DNA of 64,000 nt. It comes from Icerya purchasi. Lineage: Eukaryota; Arthropoda; Insecta; Hemiptera; Monophlebidae. The position numbers were made by a program, and so were the translations under genes. The notes beneath the pieces are model-generated. The model was not told where the DNA came from, searched no databases, and saw only the letters and a list, made by a program, of their open reading frames with translations. Positions within the stretch are counted from its first letter, which is position 1. Every line of letters begins with the position of its first letter. The stretch spans positions 505,135,352 to 505,199,351 of the forward strand of contig CM077115.1 in the NCBI GenBank assembly GCA_039619475.1, in the 5' to 3' direction. Positions 27,901-35,965 of the stretch are shown here, in pieces.

Positions 27901-28015
27901 AAAGCAATACGAATAATAAAAATAAACAATTACCTATAATTCCGCTGCCCACGATGCAGTTAATATAATTAAAGGCAGCGAAGCTTAACCCATTTTTTCG
28001 TTGTTTTTTTATGCT
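5408..28015 (-). CDS. SLC38A11: SLC38A11-like amino acid transporter, six internal exons (partial)
   Basis: Minus-strand gene joined from exons 28015-27934, 26733-26524, 24618-24366, 23540-23470, 21224-21063 and 5658-5408. Every junction has AG/GT signals and matching phase, giving 343 codons without a stop. The protein resembles the amino acid/auxin permease fold of the SLC38 (SNAT) family, closest by recalled motifs to member 11: GSGIIG in the first membrane helix, [46 protein letters not shown] and [15 protein letters not shown]38 proteins are plasma-membrane or lysosomal carriers of neutral amino acids; substrate and location here are inferred. Family length is about 400-450 residues, so the start and roughly the last two helices are missing. 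Intron 5 is 15.4 kb and holds several retroelements. Confidence 0.9.
5659..6353. other. Intron sequence, nothing recognised
   Basis: Start of intron 5 region as seen from the left. AT-rich, with a short (TAA)n run near 5670-5695 and T runs near 5990 and 6135. Confidence 0.5.
6354..6494. repeat. Three exact 47-bp tandem repeats
   Basis: The unit beginning AAAATGAATTTAAAATAATG starts at 6354, 6401 and 6448, with no differences seen between units. It lies in intron 5 of the transporter gene and has no coding content. Confidence 0.95.
7066..7916 (+). mobile_element. LINE endonuclease fragment framed by a 22-nt inverted repeat
   Basis: Segments 7066-7087 and 7895-7916 are perfect reverse complements (AAGCATGGAACATGCTTTAG plus CC). 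Between them, decayed plus-strand coding resembles an APE-type endonuclease domain of a non-LTR retrotransposon: [17 protein letters not shown] near 7145-7200 (another frame), [11 protein letters not shown] near 7555-7585, [17 protein letters not shown] near 7665-7690 and HKPILLSI near 7755. Frames change several times. The inverted repeats are unexpected for a LINE, so this may be a composite or an insertion into an unidentified DNA transposon. Confidence 0.6.
8000..8165 (-). mobile_element. tRNA-derived SINE-like element, minus strand
   Basis: Read on the minus strand, 8150-8085 gives TTAGCTGAGCTAGACATTTC (box A-like) followed about 35 bases later by GGTTCGATTCC (box B). The sequence then runs to an A-rich tail (AAAAGAAAAAAAAAAAAAAA, 8019-8000). 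Tail and box order suit a short SINE of about 160 bp. It differs from the SINE at 816-1186. A degenerate tRNA pseudogene is the alternative. Confidence 0.6.
8166..9855. other. Intron sequence, nothing recognised
   Basis: No motif was recognised in the short open frames at 8818-9009 (plus) and 9582-9773 (minus). AT-rich intron 5 sequence. Confidence 0.4.
9856..9911. repeat. (TA)n microsatellite
   Basis: Uninterrupted TA dinucleotides. Confidence 0.95.
10010..10450 (+). pseudogene. Reverse transcriptase remnant of a LINE
   Basis: Broken plus-strand coding follows the end of a Jockey/CR1-type RT: a VEQGR..ASHYYI-YKYAGS block (about 10035-10095), a decayed YADD box read as AYAENTWL (about 10120-10143), [14 protein letters not shown] (about 10160-10200), and [18 protein letters not shown] (about 10330-10390), which matches the usual KEFKYLGVTID..LSW ending. 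Stops and frameshifts are present and the catalytic aspartates are lost, so this is inactive. It lies in intron 5, antisense to the host gene. Confidence 0.7.
10451..11895. other. Intron sequence, nothing recognised
   Basis: No clear open frame or repeat boundary was seen. T and A runs occur at about 11080 and 11627. Confidence 0.4.
12933..14449 (+). pseudogene. Reverse transcriptase of the RTE-like element
   Basis: Frames at 12933-13226, 13256-13573, 13557-13964, 14107-14310 and 14264-14449 join into one RT. Visible blocks are [20 protein letters not shown], then [14 protein letters not shown], then [20 protein letters not shown] (RT block with the first catalytic Asp), [13 protein letters not shown] (intact YADD at 13728-13739), [10 protein letters not shown], and a C-terminal region with [15 protein letters not shown]. 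Frameshifts lie near 13230, 13565 and 13965, so no full product is possible, yet the catalytic motifs survive, suggesting fairly recent decay. Confidence 0.85.
14471..14496 (+). repeat. (GAA)n tail of the RTE-like element
   Basis: A GAA trinucleotide run directly follows the RT C-terminal region and the CATGGCACCA terminal motif. A related CATGGCACAGAAAG end closes the LINE inside the hAT element at about 45900. Confidence 0.85.
14498..18260. other. Intron sequence, nothing recognised
   Basis: AT-rich. It includes long A runs (16832-16860), a C run (17111-17120) and T runs near 17840-17870. Short open frames at 15068-15259, 16130-16366 and 16588-16782 show no motif. Confidence 0.4.
18260..18878 (+). 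repeat. GC-richer segment ending in an A-run, possible retroposon
   Basis: This 0.6-kb stretch is less AT-rich than its flanks and ends at CCAAACAAAAAAAAAAAG (about 18867-18883), as a poly-A retroposon would. No RT, RNase H or tRNA box was recognised and no target duplication was found. Confidence 0.3.
19000..19020. repeat. Poly-C run
   Basis: A run of about 16 C residues in otherwise AT-rich DNA. Confidence 0.9.
19680..20850 (+). pseudogene. LINE ORF2 remnant (endonuclease-RT linker and RT start)
   Basis: Decayed plus-strand ORF2 of the Jockey/I type. The linker motif reads KKISWENVC...[15 protein letters not shown] (19830-19920), matching the common KSWRNFC..VWKKIR pattern. The RT block reads [13 protein letters not shown] (about 20440-20481), carrying the AFD box. 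Many frameshifts and stops follow. A 70-bp internal tandem duplication is present (20610-20750). Pyrimidine-rich sequence back to about 19240 may be more of the same element. Confidence 0.7.
20607..20752 (+). repeat. Diverged tandem duplication of about 70 bp within the LINE
   Basis: The block CTGTTCAACATATATCTGTT...TTCTGCTGACAACATC (20610-20680) recurs as CTGTTCAGCATCTATCTGTT...TTCTGCCGACAACATC (20684-20748) with small changes. Confidence 0.85.
21063..21224 (-). CDS. SLC38A11: SLC38A11-like exon 5
   Basis: Acceptor TTATTTTTTAG precedes 21224. Split Ala codon with exon 4 gives [20 protein letters not shown]; the membrane helix [20 protein letters not shown] follows, and the exon ends at GFTE plus one base. 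The donor reads GTTTTG, which is weak for GT-AG introns, but phase and the next residues (G-DLLENYC) fit. The intron downstream is 15.4 kb. The open frame upstream of 21224 in the same direction is intronic. Confidence 0.9.
21225..22925. other. Intron 4 sequence, nothing recognised
   Basis: AT-rich with A runs (22109-22130, 22665-22684) and a G run (22854-22866). Confidence 0.4.
22926..23335 (+). pseudogene. RTE-type reverse transcriptase C-terminal fragment
   Basis: Frameshifted plus-strand coding gives [14 protein letters not shown] (decayed FADD box, about 22959-23000), [21 protein letters not shown] sequence (about 23085-23140), [20 protein letters not shown] (about 23210-23270), then [11 protein letters not shown] (to about 23305). 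This is the usual FKYLGS...DGELDKEI.YRI.AGW ending of RTE-like RTs. It is a short inactive piece in intron 4. Confidence 0.75.
23470..23540 (-). CDS. SLC38A11: SLC38A11-like exon 4
   Basis: A 71-bp exon between acceptor CTATTTAG and donor GTGAGT. It encodes [20 protein letters not shown] then MAF, with split codons at both sides (Val before, Ala after). The KTEDA-F motif is characteristic of the loop between the middle helices in SLC38A11-type carriers. Too short to be found as an open frame alone; phase on both sides supports it. Confidence 0.9.
24366..24618 (-). CDS. SLC38A11: SLC38A11-like exon 3
   Basis: Acceptor GGCGGGCAG precedes 24618. The exon encodes [20 protein letters not shown], then [20 protein letters not shown] and the helix [17 protein letters not shown], ending at LSDA with two bases before a GTAAGT donor. 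[12 protein letters not shown] is a conserved block of SLC38A11-type carriers. Confidence 0.92.
24950..25088. repeat. (TA)n interrupted by periodic CTTG
   Basis: TA dinucleotides are broken five times by ACTTGTA; the last spacers shrink to a regular TATATACTTG decamer. It generates spurious Ile-Tyr open frames on both strands. Confidence 0.95.
25451..25473. repeat. (TA)n microsatellite
   Basis: Short uninterrupted TA run. Confidence 0.9.
25629..26455 (-). mobile_element. LINE 3' end with RNase H domain, 5'-truncated
   Basis: Minus-strand coding remnants in order: [12 protein letters not shown] (26425-26390; RNase H box with the catalytic Asp), [17 protein letters not shown] (about 26287-26235; RNase H box), a gap, then [20 protein letters not shown] (about 25950-25890) and the 3' UTR ending in an A-rich tail (T-run 25632-25643 on the plus strand). 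Frames change several times. It belongs to an I/Jockey-type LINE family with RNase H and sits in intron 2 of the transporter gene about 70-90 bp from exon 2, in the same orientation. Confidence 0.8.
26524..26733 (-). CDS. SLC38A11: SLC38A11-like exon 2
   Basis: Acceptor TTTTTTTCAG precedes 26733. The exon encodes [20 protein letters not shown], a second helix, [20 protein letters not shown] and LQLIYPIT, ending one base into an Ala codon; donor GTATTT. The IPYALRQ-G motif directly follows the first helix in this family. Confidence 0.92.
26734..27933. other. Intron 1, nothing recognised
   Basis: AT-rich with a G run (27164-27173) and A runs near 27860. Confidence 0.5.
27934..28015 (-). CDS. 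SLC38A11: SLC38A11-like exon 1 of those found (not the start)
   Basis: Acceptor TTATTCCAG precedes 28015, so a further upstream exon with the start codon must exist. The exon encodes [20 protein letters not shown] then IVGSGII with one base of Gly; donor GTAATT. The GSGIIG motif in the first helix is the broken-helix substrate site of this fold. The missing N-terminal exon was not identified to the right of 28015. Confidence 0.9.
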
Positions 28016-31000
28016 CTGGAATAAAAGTAATACAATATAATTAAAAGATACAGTTGTATTTTAGTCTATTTCATGTTTTAAAATTGATTAATTGTCGATA
28101 ATATTATTGTTATTATTAAAATTAACTATAATTACAGGACGATTTATTGTAGATTACTCAAGGATAAAACTTTAAACGGGAAAGAAAACAGAAAAAAGTC
28201 TTCTCAGCTTTCCTAATAGAAATTGTCAAGAGTCGAAAATGTTTCATTTTCAATTGAACGCGAAAACTGGACAATTCCATAAAACGTTCAACCTTCGAGG
28301 TTTTTCCGCGAAATTCGACTGATTACCCGCTGATCACATCGCATCTAGGCTGTTCTCGTGTCGTAGAAAACAACAAAAAATCCGATCTCGCTATTCCAAC
28401 CCAAAATATAGAAAAATGTGAAGCAATAGACAGAACTACCTCCGCGAGTGTTCAATTTGAAGTGCGCAGAAATTGTTTAGCCTCTTTTCAAAATTGAATT
28501 TACTTTTTTATTATACTCCCCCCATATAACATAGTGTTTGTTCCCTTTTATAAAAATAAAACTTGCTAAGTTGGTCTCGCGCCGAAATTTAAACAATGAG
28601 GTCACTAGTCGATATTTTTTGAACATTTGTGTCGTTTCTGCACGCGGAGTAGTAAATTATATTACTATAAACCGTTCATATCGATAGTGTCATTTACGTT
28701 ATAAAAATATTATCGCTAAAAGAAACAAATGAACCAGCCAGCAAGTATCTTATATGGTAGCAAGTTTAAGCGGACTCTTTGATTTTTATTTATTTATTTT
28801 TTTATTATTTAATTATTAATATAAATCTAGGTGCCGTGTGCACCTATCTGGGCTATTATTACGGTGCCTAGACTCAGCGGGAGTTGTGATACAGTCTATA
28901 TTGTGAATGTTATCAAAATTCGAAACCGCCCGAACACAGTCCCGGGATGGTTTAACAACAGATAGTGGAGTGTATGGAAGCACTGGAAGTATATGCTTTC
29001 ACCGTTTAAGCAGATGTTCTACAGTTGACCAGAAAGCCTGCAAAGAGTACAGGAAGACGCAGGAGCCTCAAAGACGTAATCGTGAGACGCAACATCAATA
29101 GAATTGAGAGTTCCCTACGTGAGATAGGGAGCGGCAGCACTACGGATACTTGATTTTACGGACTTAAGCCGGGTTGTTTATCACAGTTTCCTCCATTTTT
29201 TGAAAATGTCACGTTGTTTGAATTTGAATTATTTAGTCCGCACGTTTATGTGGTCGTGTCGTGCTCCTGGTTTATTCGTGTTAGCAGTTGAAAGATGAGG
29301 GTGTCTGACTGATGATTTATTTAAAAGATCTTTCGGTCTGTTTGAATAAACTGGCTATAAAAAATTGCAGATAGGGATCAACATTTGAATTTAAGATGAA
29401 GTAAAACATGGCGAATGAAAATATTTTCGTAGCTTTCGATCTGAACGGTACTCTGAAATTATACGGCTCCGCGGTTGTTCGTACTCTTCGGAAGGAAGTG
29501 TTCTTTTCGTTAGTCGTGCCGGTTTCTTATTCAGTGCTAAACATTTACGATACGTTTGTTAACCCTTGTGTTATTGATATGGTTGAAAAACAAGTCACGA
29601 AAAATTCTCATGTCGAGTGTCTATGGTTGAACAGATTAATTCTGGTTAAGATACGATGCACTTGCATAAATAAATCTTATCGAGATGAATTTGCCAAATC
29701 CAATGTGAAAAGGTAAATGAAAATCGGTGCATTCTCGAGTGCTTAACTGATGTGACGTGTTATTTGACGCAGTAAGAGATGGTGCGTAATAAGGGAATTA
29801 CATAGAATTACTGTAAACCTTGAGAATTTACCAGGTAAAAAATTAACGCATCCTTCGACACGGCTTTCATTGATACATCCGAAGCTATTCAATTACGAAT
29901 TAAGTTAAAGACGAAATTCGCACGTCTACCTCTTTATGTTTATTATGCTTGATTGGTATTTTGAAAAAGTGACATTCGATATATTCCACAATATCGGAAC
30001 AAACATCAAGCCGTTGAACGTTTTATAAGGTTCTTAGACGTTATTATCGAACGTACACACGGCTATGACCACATCGGCAGTTTTATCGAATTCGACATTG
30101 GGCATAAACTGACCGTGCAGGCTTACCGGATGGAGTTGGCTATTGTAGAAAATTATAACGGGCGAATGTAATTTGTAGACTGCCGAGCACATTAACTGTT
30201 AATTTCATTCGGAAAAGCGGGAAATTTTCTTTTTTCGCAATTCTTCAACTTCTTCAAAACGTATAACTTATTTAGATGAACCGGTGAAGAGACACTGTGT
30301 TATGCGCATCAGTTACGAGGGGGGGGGGGGGGGTCGAATTCAAATAACAAAAATTAGTTTTTCAATCGCTTTTAAAGTTTGGATTTGCCTAGACTTGTTG
30401 AAAATATGACCGATCATTCGGATACCTGGGACAGACTCGAGAGTCCTTCCTCACCTTCTGCGCGCGATTTCGATTTCATACCGATGATTTTCGAGAAAAT
30501 ATTTCCTTACGTGATGATGATTCTTTCTGATCCTTTTCCGTCAAAAAAATGTTTAATATCCAATTAGCTGTGATAAAATTAGAAGAATTTCGAGACTAGT
30601 TGTTGAAAAATATTAGCGTCTCGAGTTTTTAAATGAATCTAATCGAGCGATGACGGTCCAAAGATAAAAAGAGGACGCCATTAAATTTCTTTCAACTGTT
30701 AACAAACATCTCGAAATACGATAAAAATAGGCACAACTTTATTATTGCTATCGTCGCAATGCGAATTTCAGAAGGATTTTCCGAAATAAAAAAATTCGAT
30801 TATCTGGCGTTACCGAATAAACGGAAGTTCAATCGATAAGCAAAAATTAGAAAAAAAAAAAAAGCAATCCCGATAATTTAAAAACATTGTTGACATAACT
30901 GCGTCGGAAAAATTACGAAATTCCTATTTATTACGACGTACGACTCGGCGGGTTTTCGAAATTATTCAGTTCGTGAACTCTACACATATTTACTATGTGA

Positions 31001-31260
31001 TCTGGGGTCTTCGCCAGTTGCTTTAATTGTAAAACTGTGTGCGTTAATTATTTCTACTATTCCGTGCAACAACTGAGTGTTCTCACGCCATCTGGGTGCG
31101 AAAGAGAAGAAAGATTACCGGACGTTATTGCGCAAGTTACCGATAGATGTCGGTTTTCGTGTTATGAACGAATTTTCCTTTGAAAAACATCCGGCAAAAT
31201 TGATTTTATTTCGCGACACGAAATAGGTATTGATGAGGTTTGCAGGTGTCAATTTTCGAA
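28016..31260. other. No gene recognised
   Basis: Includes plus-strand open frames at 29408-29716 (102 codons, ATG in AAACATGG) and 30379-30567. Neither shows a recognisable motif. G runs occur at 30319-30332. A segment at 28830-29180 is less AT-rich and may be an unrecognised repeat. Confidence 0.4.
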
Positions 31261-31279
31261 ACAAATTGTTCTCCCAGGT

Positions 31280-31485
31280 AAAATTCGTCTTTGAATTTTA
31301 GTTTTAATCAAGCACTGATGTCGTCGTCATATTTTATATCAATTCTTGTAACGTACAATTTTTTCAAATGAAATTCGTCTTTGAATTTTAGTTGCAAGCA
31401 TTAATGTTGTTTAATTTTATGTACCGATAACAGTGTGTTCTCTTTTGAGTAAAATTCGTATGCGAATTTTTCTATTAAGCATTTT
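31280..31485. repeat. Three spaced copies of a short palindromic repeat
   Basis: AAATTCGTCTTTGAATTTTA at 31280 and 31371 is followed in both by GTT...AAGCA. A third, changed copy AAATTCGTATGCGAATTTTT begins at 31452, also followed by AAGCA. Spacings are 91 and 81 bp. Each unit is an imperfect palindrome (AAATTCG...CGAATTT in the third). Confidence 0.8.
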
Positions 31486-31502
31486 CCCCCCAAAATCATA
31501 GT

Positions 31503-31885
31503 TGATTACCCGTATTTACTCGCGTAATTTTTGCGTACATTTTTTTAGAGAAATAATATAAACCATATTTTCGCGTTATTAAAATACATTAATAGTTACT
31601 AACGTTACTGGACAATGTCTCTAATTTCTTAAAAATAAATTACCGGTGCTGGACATTATAAAATTACCGCCTATTATTGTATAAATATATTTGGTTCGAA
31701 ATAAAGGTAACTGATTTCACTTAATGTGGTGCGTTTTGTTTAGGTAAGAGGTAATTTTGAAATACACACCTCTATTACGTATGACCCGAAAAATGCTGTT
31801 TGATCTGATTCCTCGCGTAATTTACGCACCCCTTGTTAAAAACGGCAAAAAAGTGCGTAAATTAGGGCAAGTAAAAAATACGCTA
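31503..31885. repeat. Possible MITE with related inverted ends
   Basis: Left end CCGTATTTACTCGCGTAATT (about 31510) resembles the reverse complement of the right end, GCGTATTTTTTACTTGCCCT...AATTTACGCAC (31882-31850). A further copy of GCGTAATTTACGCACC lies at 31814-31829 and pairs with GTGCGTAAATTA at 31853-31864. No clean target duplication was found. Confidence 0.4.
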
Positions 31886-32034
31886 TAACTTACGGGCGGC
31901 AAGCTACACCATAATACAGAGAGTACCACTAGCCGCGAGCAAAACAATTTAAACATAAAGAGCATCGAAAGAAATTAATATACGGTGCAATATGTTGTCC
32001 GTTATACGGATAAAGTACATAAAATAAGATAACA

Positions 32035-32190
32035 AATTGGTAAGAGCGAGAATGTGGGAGTGTGTGAAATCCCGTTGTCGGTCATAGGTGAGAATCTGCC
32101 TTCTGGCGGATCGACGCTGAACGAAATGTTTTACGAAAGTGAACGGTGACCGGGTTAGGATCGAAAAAAAGATAATTAAAGGATTTTTGA
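32035..32190. repeat. Dispersed repeat, copy A
   Basis: The block GTGTGTGAAATCCCGTTGTCGGTC, then GGTGACCGGG...CGAAAAAAAGATAA resembles 52425-52550 in the same order and orientation. Family unknown. Confidence 0.5.
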
Positions 32191-34380
32191 TCGTAAATCA
32201 GTCGGAGTTCCTTCAGGTGTGTCACTATTTAAGTTGTACCTCGTCTCGTGGTTTGTTGCTGACCCGGCCGAATTACCCTCATTGTATAAAACGGTTACCT
32301 TGTCTTGTTTAACTGCTCAGTTTTTAAATTACGTTACTGTCAAGTGAACGCTCCGAGTTCCGAGGCTAGAAAAGCTTTAATTACAATTTTTACCTAGTCC
32401 AACCTTCGCTCCCATCGGAATTGCCGGAGTTGAACAATTTCCGACAAGAGGATACATACGTAGAATCTATTATTCCGATCATTTGAATTCGGTTTACTCG
32501 TGTAAATAGGTTAATTGGCTATACTTGCCATCGCTGGAAATCGAACTTATGATATTACTATCTTAGTCAATTTAGCGTTCACGTCGCTAAGTTAAACGAA
32601 ACGATAAAAAACACAGCAAGACTTGAAAATATAAACGAGGCTGTGGAAAGTATACAAAGGAGCGGTAAATGTAGATTAAAGAGAGCAAAAAAACTCGACA
32701 AATTTGTTTACAGCATAATAGATAAAGAGACAGCCGGAAATATCAAGAACGGTTGTGTGAAATAATGAAACAAGTTCAAGCAATATATTAATATATTAAA
32801 ATTGGTCGTCAAAATTTTAAAATGCAAAAAAACAACGGGAAAAACAGGTAAACCTAAAACTTCGAAAATCCGATATGTTGAATAATAAAATTATTAAATC
32901 TGTACATTATTTTAAAGTGTTTTATCGGTTTAATGAGAGCCCGGTTATACCTGACATTTTCGTTTATAATAGTTTTCTCGGCTGATGTCTGCGTACTTTT
33001 GCCTTTGCATCAAAATGTTAATAGCGTTTGGCTTATAATAAATCAGATTTTATTATTAACCGAATACTCCGCATGTGGAGATATTTCGATTTCATCATTA
33101 CGGAATATGTCCGGATGAAATTTTTTTTTGTCACTGTTTGACCCCGGCTTCATCACTAATAATTAGTTTTCTGATATTATTAATTTTATTTATATACTTC
33201 AGTAAATAATATCGATACTCGGTCTATTATTTTAAAAGAGAATTCTATAGTGGTGGAAAAAAGAATTCAGTATTGTTCCGAATGTTTCAGTTTCCAGTTA
33301 ATTCCGTCTTACATCTGGATCGTTACGGATATCGATAGAATCATCTACCGGTCACTTCGTAATTTTTTCGATTAACCCTAGTTCGGCTGAAAACGGAGCT
33401 TAGACGACACTGAACCAGGTTCAAGCTTAGCTAGAAGTGAATGTTACGTAATAGCAGGAATATATTCTCACGCGTGACCGGTTTTATCGGCATTTGACTT
33501 CGAAGAAAGAAAATTGATAAGAAAATTAATTAGAATATTAGTCGATAATCATTAATATAAATGTTACAATATTATTTGCTTTAACGCATTCCGAATTAGT
33601 GCATGGCCGAATGTATTAATAGCCCACGAGAGAATTCTTTATTTTCCGGAAGTTTTCCTGTCAAACTACCACTACGAACTGCGAACTGCGAACTGCGAAC
33701 TGCGAACTGCGAACTGCAAGCCTGCGCGATTTTGTCCGTTCGAATCTAGCGGGGCGCATCCGGCAATAAATCGCATCGCTCACATTCTAACAGTTTGATT
33801 TTCTATCGGATTTTTTTTTACTTTTTTCTTCCTCTATCGATTAACTAAAATAAATGAATATTTCACGATTTTTAAAAAAAGGCGGTCTAATGACAATTAT
33901 TTAACACACTTGTGAAAACATCTTAGCATAGTTCTTGAAATTTCTCATCTTTAATCCGGAAACAGATTATTGACGTAGGTTAAAATCGTCATCTTCATCT
34001 AAAAAAGGAAGTATCCGTAAAGCAAATGTCAGAATCGAATGGGAACTAGTGTTTTTTTTTTTTTTGTTTTTTTATCCCCGCCGGTGCCAACAACACGAGG
34101 GCTAAACAGCAAATTTCGACTGCAAGGCGATTATGTACGAAGGAATGAAGTAGAGGGGTTTGCAATGACGCTTATAATTATAAATGCAGCAGTATGTGTC
34201 AGTCACACTCGTTTACTGGAAGTAACCCCCTGTACGTTTCGATGCCCCCTGTATACTTCGTAGCCGGGACATTTTAAATTATAATTATTCATTTTAGTTT
34301 CGCTGAGATAGACAATGCTGATTGCTTGTCAAGTTGAAGAATTTCGTTTCTAATGGAATTTGCATTCCACACTATCACTT
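32191..34380. other. No gene recognised
   Basis: AT-rich. A weak tRNA-like string occurs on the minus strand at 32600-32535 (AGTTCGATTTCC), too degenerate to call. Confidence 0.4.
33675..33716. repeat. Six perfect heptamer repeats
   Basis: The unit CGAACTG is repeated six times without change. Confidence 0.97.
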
Positions 34381-34423
34381 TAATCGGATTAGATTAACCG
34401 GAGACATCCATAACGATATCGAT

Positions 34424-34567
34424 AACAGAGGTAATCTTAGTGAAAATATCCGAATTTCGGCTATTCTTCATTACGAATAATGTATACCTTTGATTAACAG
34501 AGGTAATCTTAGTGAAAATATCTGAATTTCGGCTATCCTTCGTTACAAATAGTGTATAATCCGTTAA
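34424..34567. repeat. Two 72-bp tandem repeats
   Basis: AACAGAGGTAATCTTAGTGA starts at 34424 and 34496, with a handful of substitutions between the units. On the minus strand each encodes YTLFV-K-SRNSDIFTKITS, at the end of the ORF1 remnant. Confidence 0.9.
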
Positions 34568-34626
34568 CGTTACATTATCGATAGGCGGTTGCGACGTAGT
34601 ACGGGTATTAGAATTATTATTTCTGT

Positions 34627-34635
34627 TATCATTAC

Positions 34636-34672
<37 letters not shown>

Positions 34673-34681
34673 GTTATTATT
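34627..34681. repeat. (ATT)n microsatellite encoding poly-Asn on the minus strand
   Basis: ATT trinucleotides; on the minus strand they read AAT, giving about 15 Asn within the ORF1 remnant frame. Confidence 0.95.
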
Positions 34682-35965
34682 AGCTGCAAACCCTGCGCAT
34701 GAGGTTCCTGCGTTAGCAAAAAAAAAAAACAGGTCGCTGTGTTTCGGAAACATTGGTTCGTGTTTGTTGAAGCTTTAGGTAAAGATTTGAGTGAGATGTT
34801 TGGTTCCCGTTGCAATTAGCACGATAAATATTGACATCGGTGCATGAAGAAGTGACTTTTTCCGCATTTTAAACATCTTGAGGTCTTGCGGTAATTTATT
34901 GATAACTTGCCGAAGGACTGACACTTAAAGCACTGGGTAAGTATGTTCTTTGATTTATATTTGTTCCAGGATACAATACAGTAGCATAATTCTTTAATTT
35001 TTATTATATGTGAGATTTTTGTATTTTCCGGGAAAGGCGACTAAAAATAAGGGAAGCAACGTGTTAGAATTAAGATCTGAATCTGACGATTTCTTTTGGA
35101 ATTGTGTTACAGATTCTGGTTTAATATGGTAAGTTATGGATCAGAGTAACCCTCGTAGGACTATTTTAACTTTTCTAGTAAGCGTGGGAATTGAGCGTTT
35201 GGATTACTTTTAAAAATTTCGATTAATTTATCATAGTGTCCTCGAGGCTAAATGCAGAGAATGCTGTTTTTGTTGGTTTTTTGGTTAGTGATAGCTCCGT
35301 GAAGTACAACGGGAGGTACCTTAAAGTTTGCTATTAATACCTCTATACGAGAAGATATATCTATCGAGCCGTTCGTTGTGTGCAAGACGTCCGTAATTAG
35401 ATCCGAGCTGGCAGTAACTTCTTTGCACGACGGGAGCGGAGGAAATGGTTCAACGAAATGCCGACCTTATCAGTGTTGTTATCTTTAATGTCGTCATCCA
35501 TGTTATGTTGCATTAGCGGAATTAATCTGTTTTTAGTCGGAAGCACGTTTCGCTGGTCAGCAGGATGTTTCCTTTTTGTGGGACTCTTACTGTTACGGAG
35601 AGATGCGGCAGCCCAGCTGTGATCAATAGCATCGTCGTTACCGGAATCCTCATCATTTAGATCATCTTCTCAGCTATTGAATAATGGTTATGTATTTGAG
35701 CGAATCCTGACGTACAATCGCTGTTATCTGCATTATCCATCGGCGGATAAACCAATTTTTTCTTTACTGTATATGGCGGCGGCGAGTCGTAAACCAGCAT
35801 TGCCCAACTGATAAACCGGACTACGCGACAAAGGTTGAATAAGAGAAAGAAAATAAACACGCAGCGATACAGAACTTCATCGAACGATGTACAATAACTA
35901 CCGTCGGAAAGAATCCTCTCGTACGTATGCGATAGTTTTTTAGTTTTTGTAATTATTCTCATATT

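Larger units (their letters stand above)
34390..35965 (-). pseudogene. LINE ORF1 (gag-like) remnant
   Basis: Minus-strand coding in several frames reads, in order: a possible start MDNADNSDCTSGFAQI (about 35740), then SPTKRKHPADQRNVLPTKNR (about 35585), VPPVVLHGAITNQKTNK (about 35320-35270), YDKLIEIFKSNPNAQFPRLL (about 35235-35175), CLKCGKSHFFMHRC (about 34880-34840) and NCNGNHTSHS. The order, a variable Lys-rich head, a PPxV.HG core and zinc knuckles, is that of ORF1 of Jockey-type LINEs. After the knuckles comes a poly-Asn tract and a duplicated 24-codon tail (34753-34394). Frameshifts and stops are frequent. Confidence 0.65.

Noticed and set aside
29408..29716. 102-codon plus-strand frame with a reasonable ATG context
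   Set aside because: No recognisable domain, no clear splice partners and no conservation evidence; length is within chance for this amount of sequence.
32530..32610. A third tRNA-derived SINE on the minus strand
   Set aside because: Only a loose box B is visible; box A and an A-tail could not be supported.
35657..35962. Minus-strand 101-codon frame with a hydrophobic stretch and a PPPY motif, resembling a small membrane protein
   Set aside because: It runs directly into a LINE ORF1 remnant in the same direction, so it is more likely that element's 5' part.
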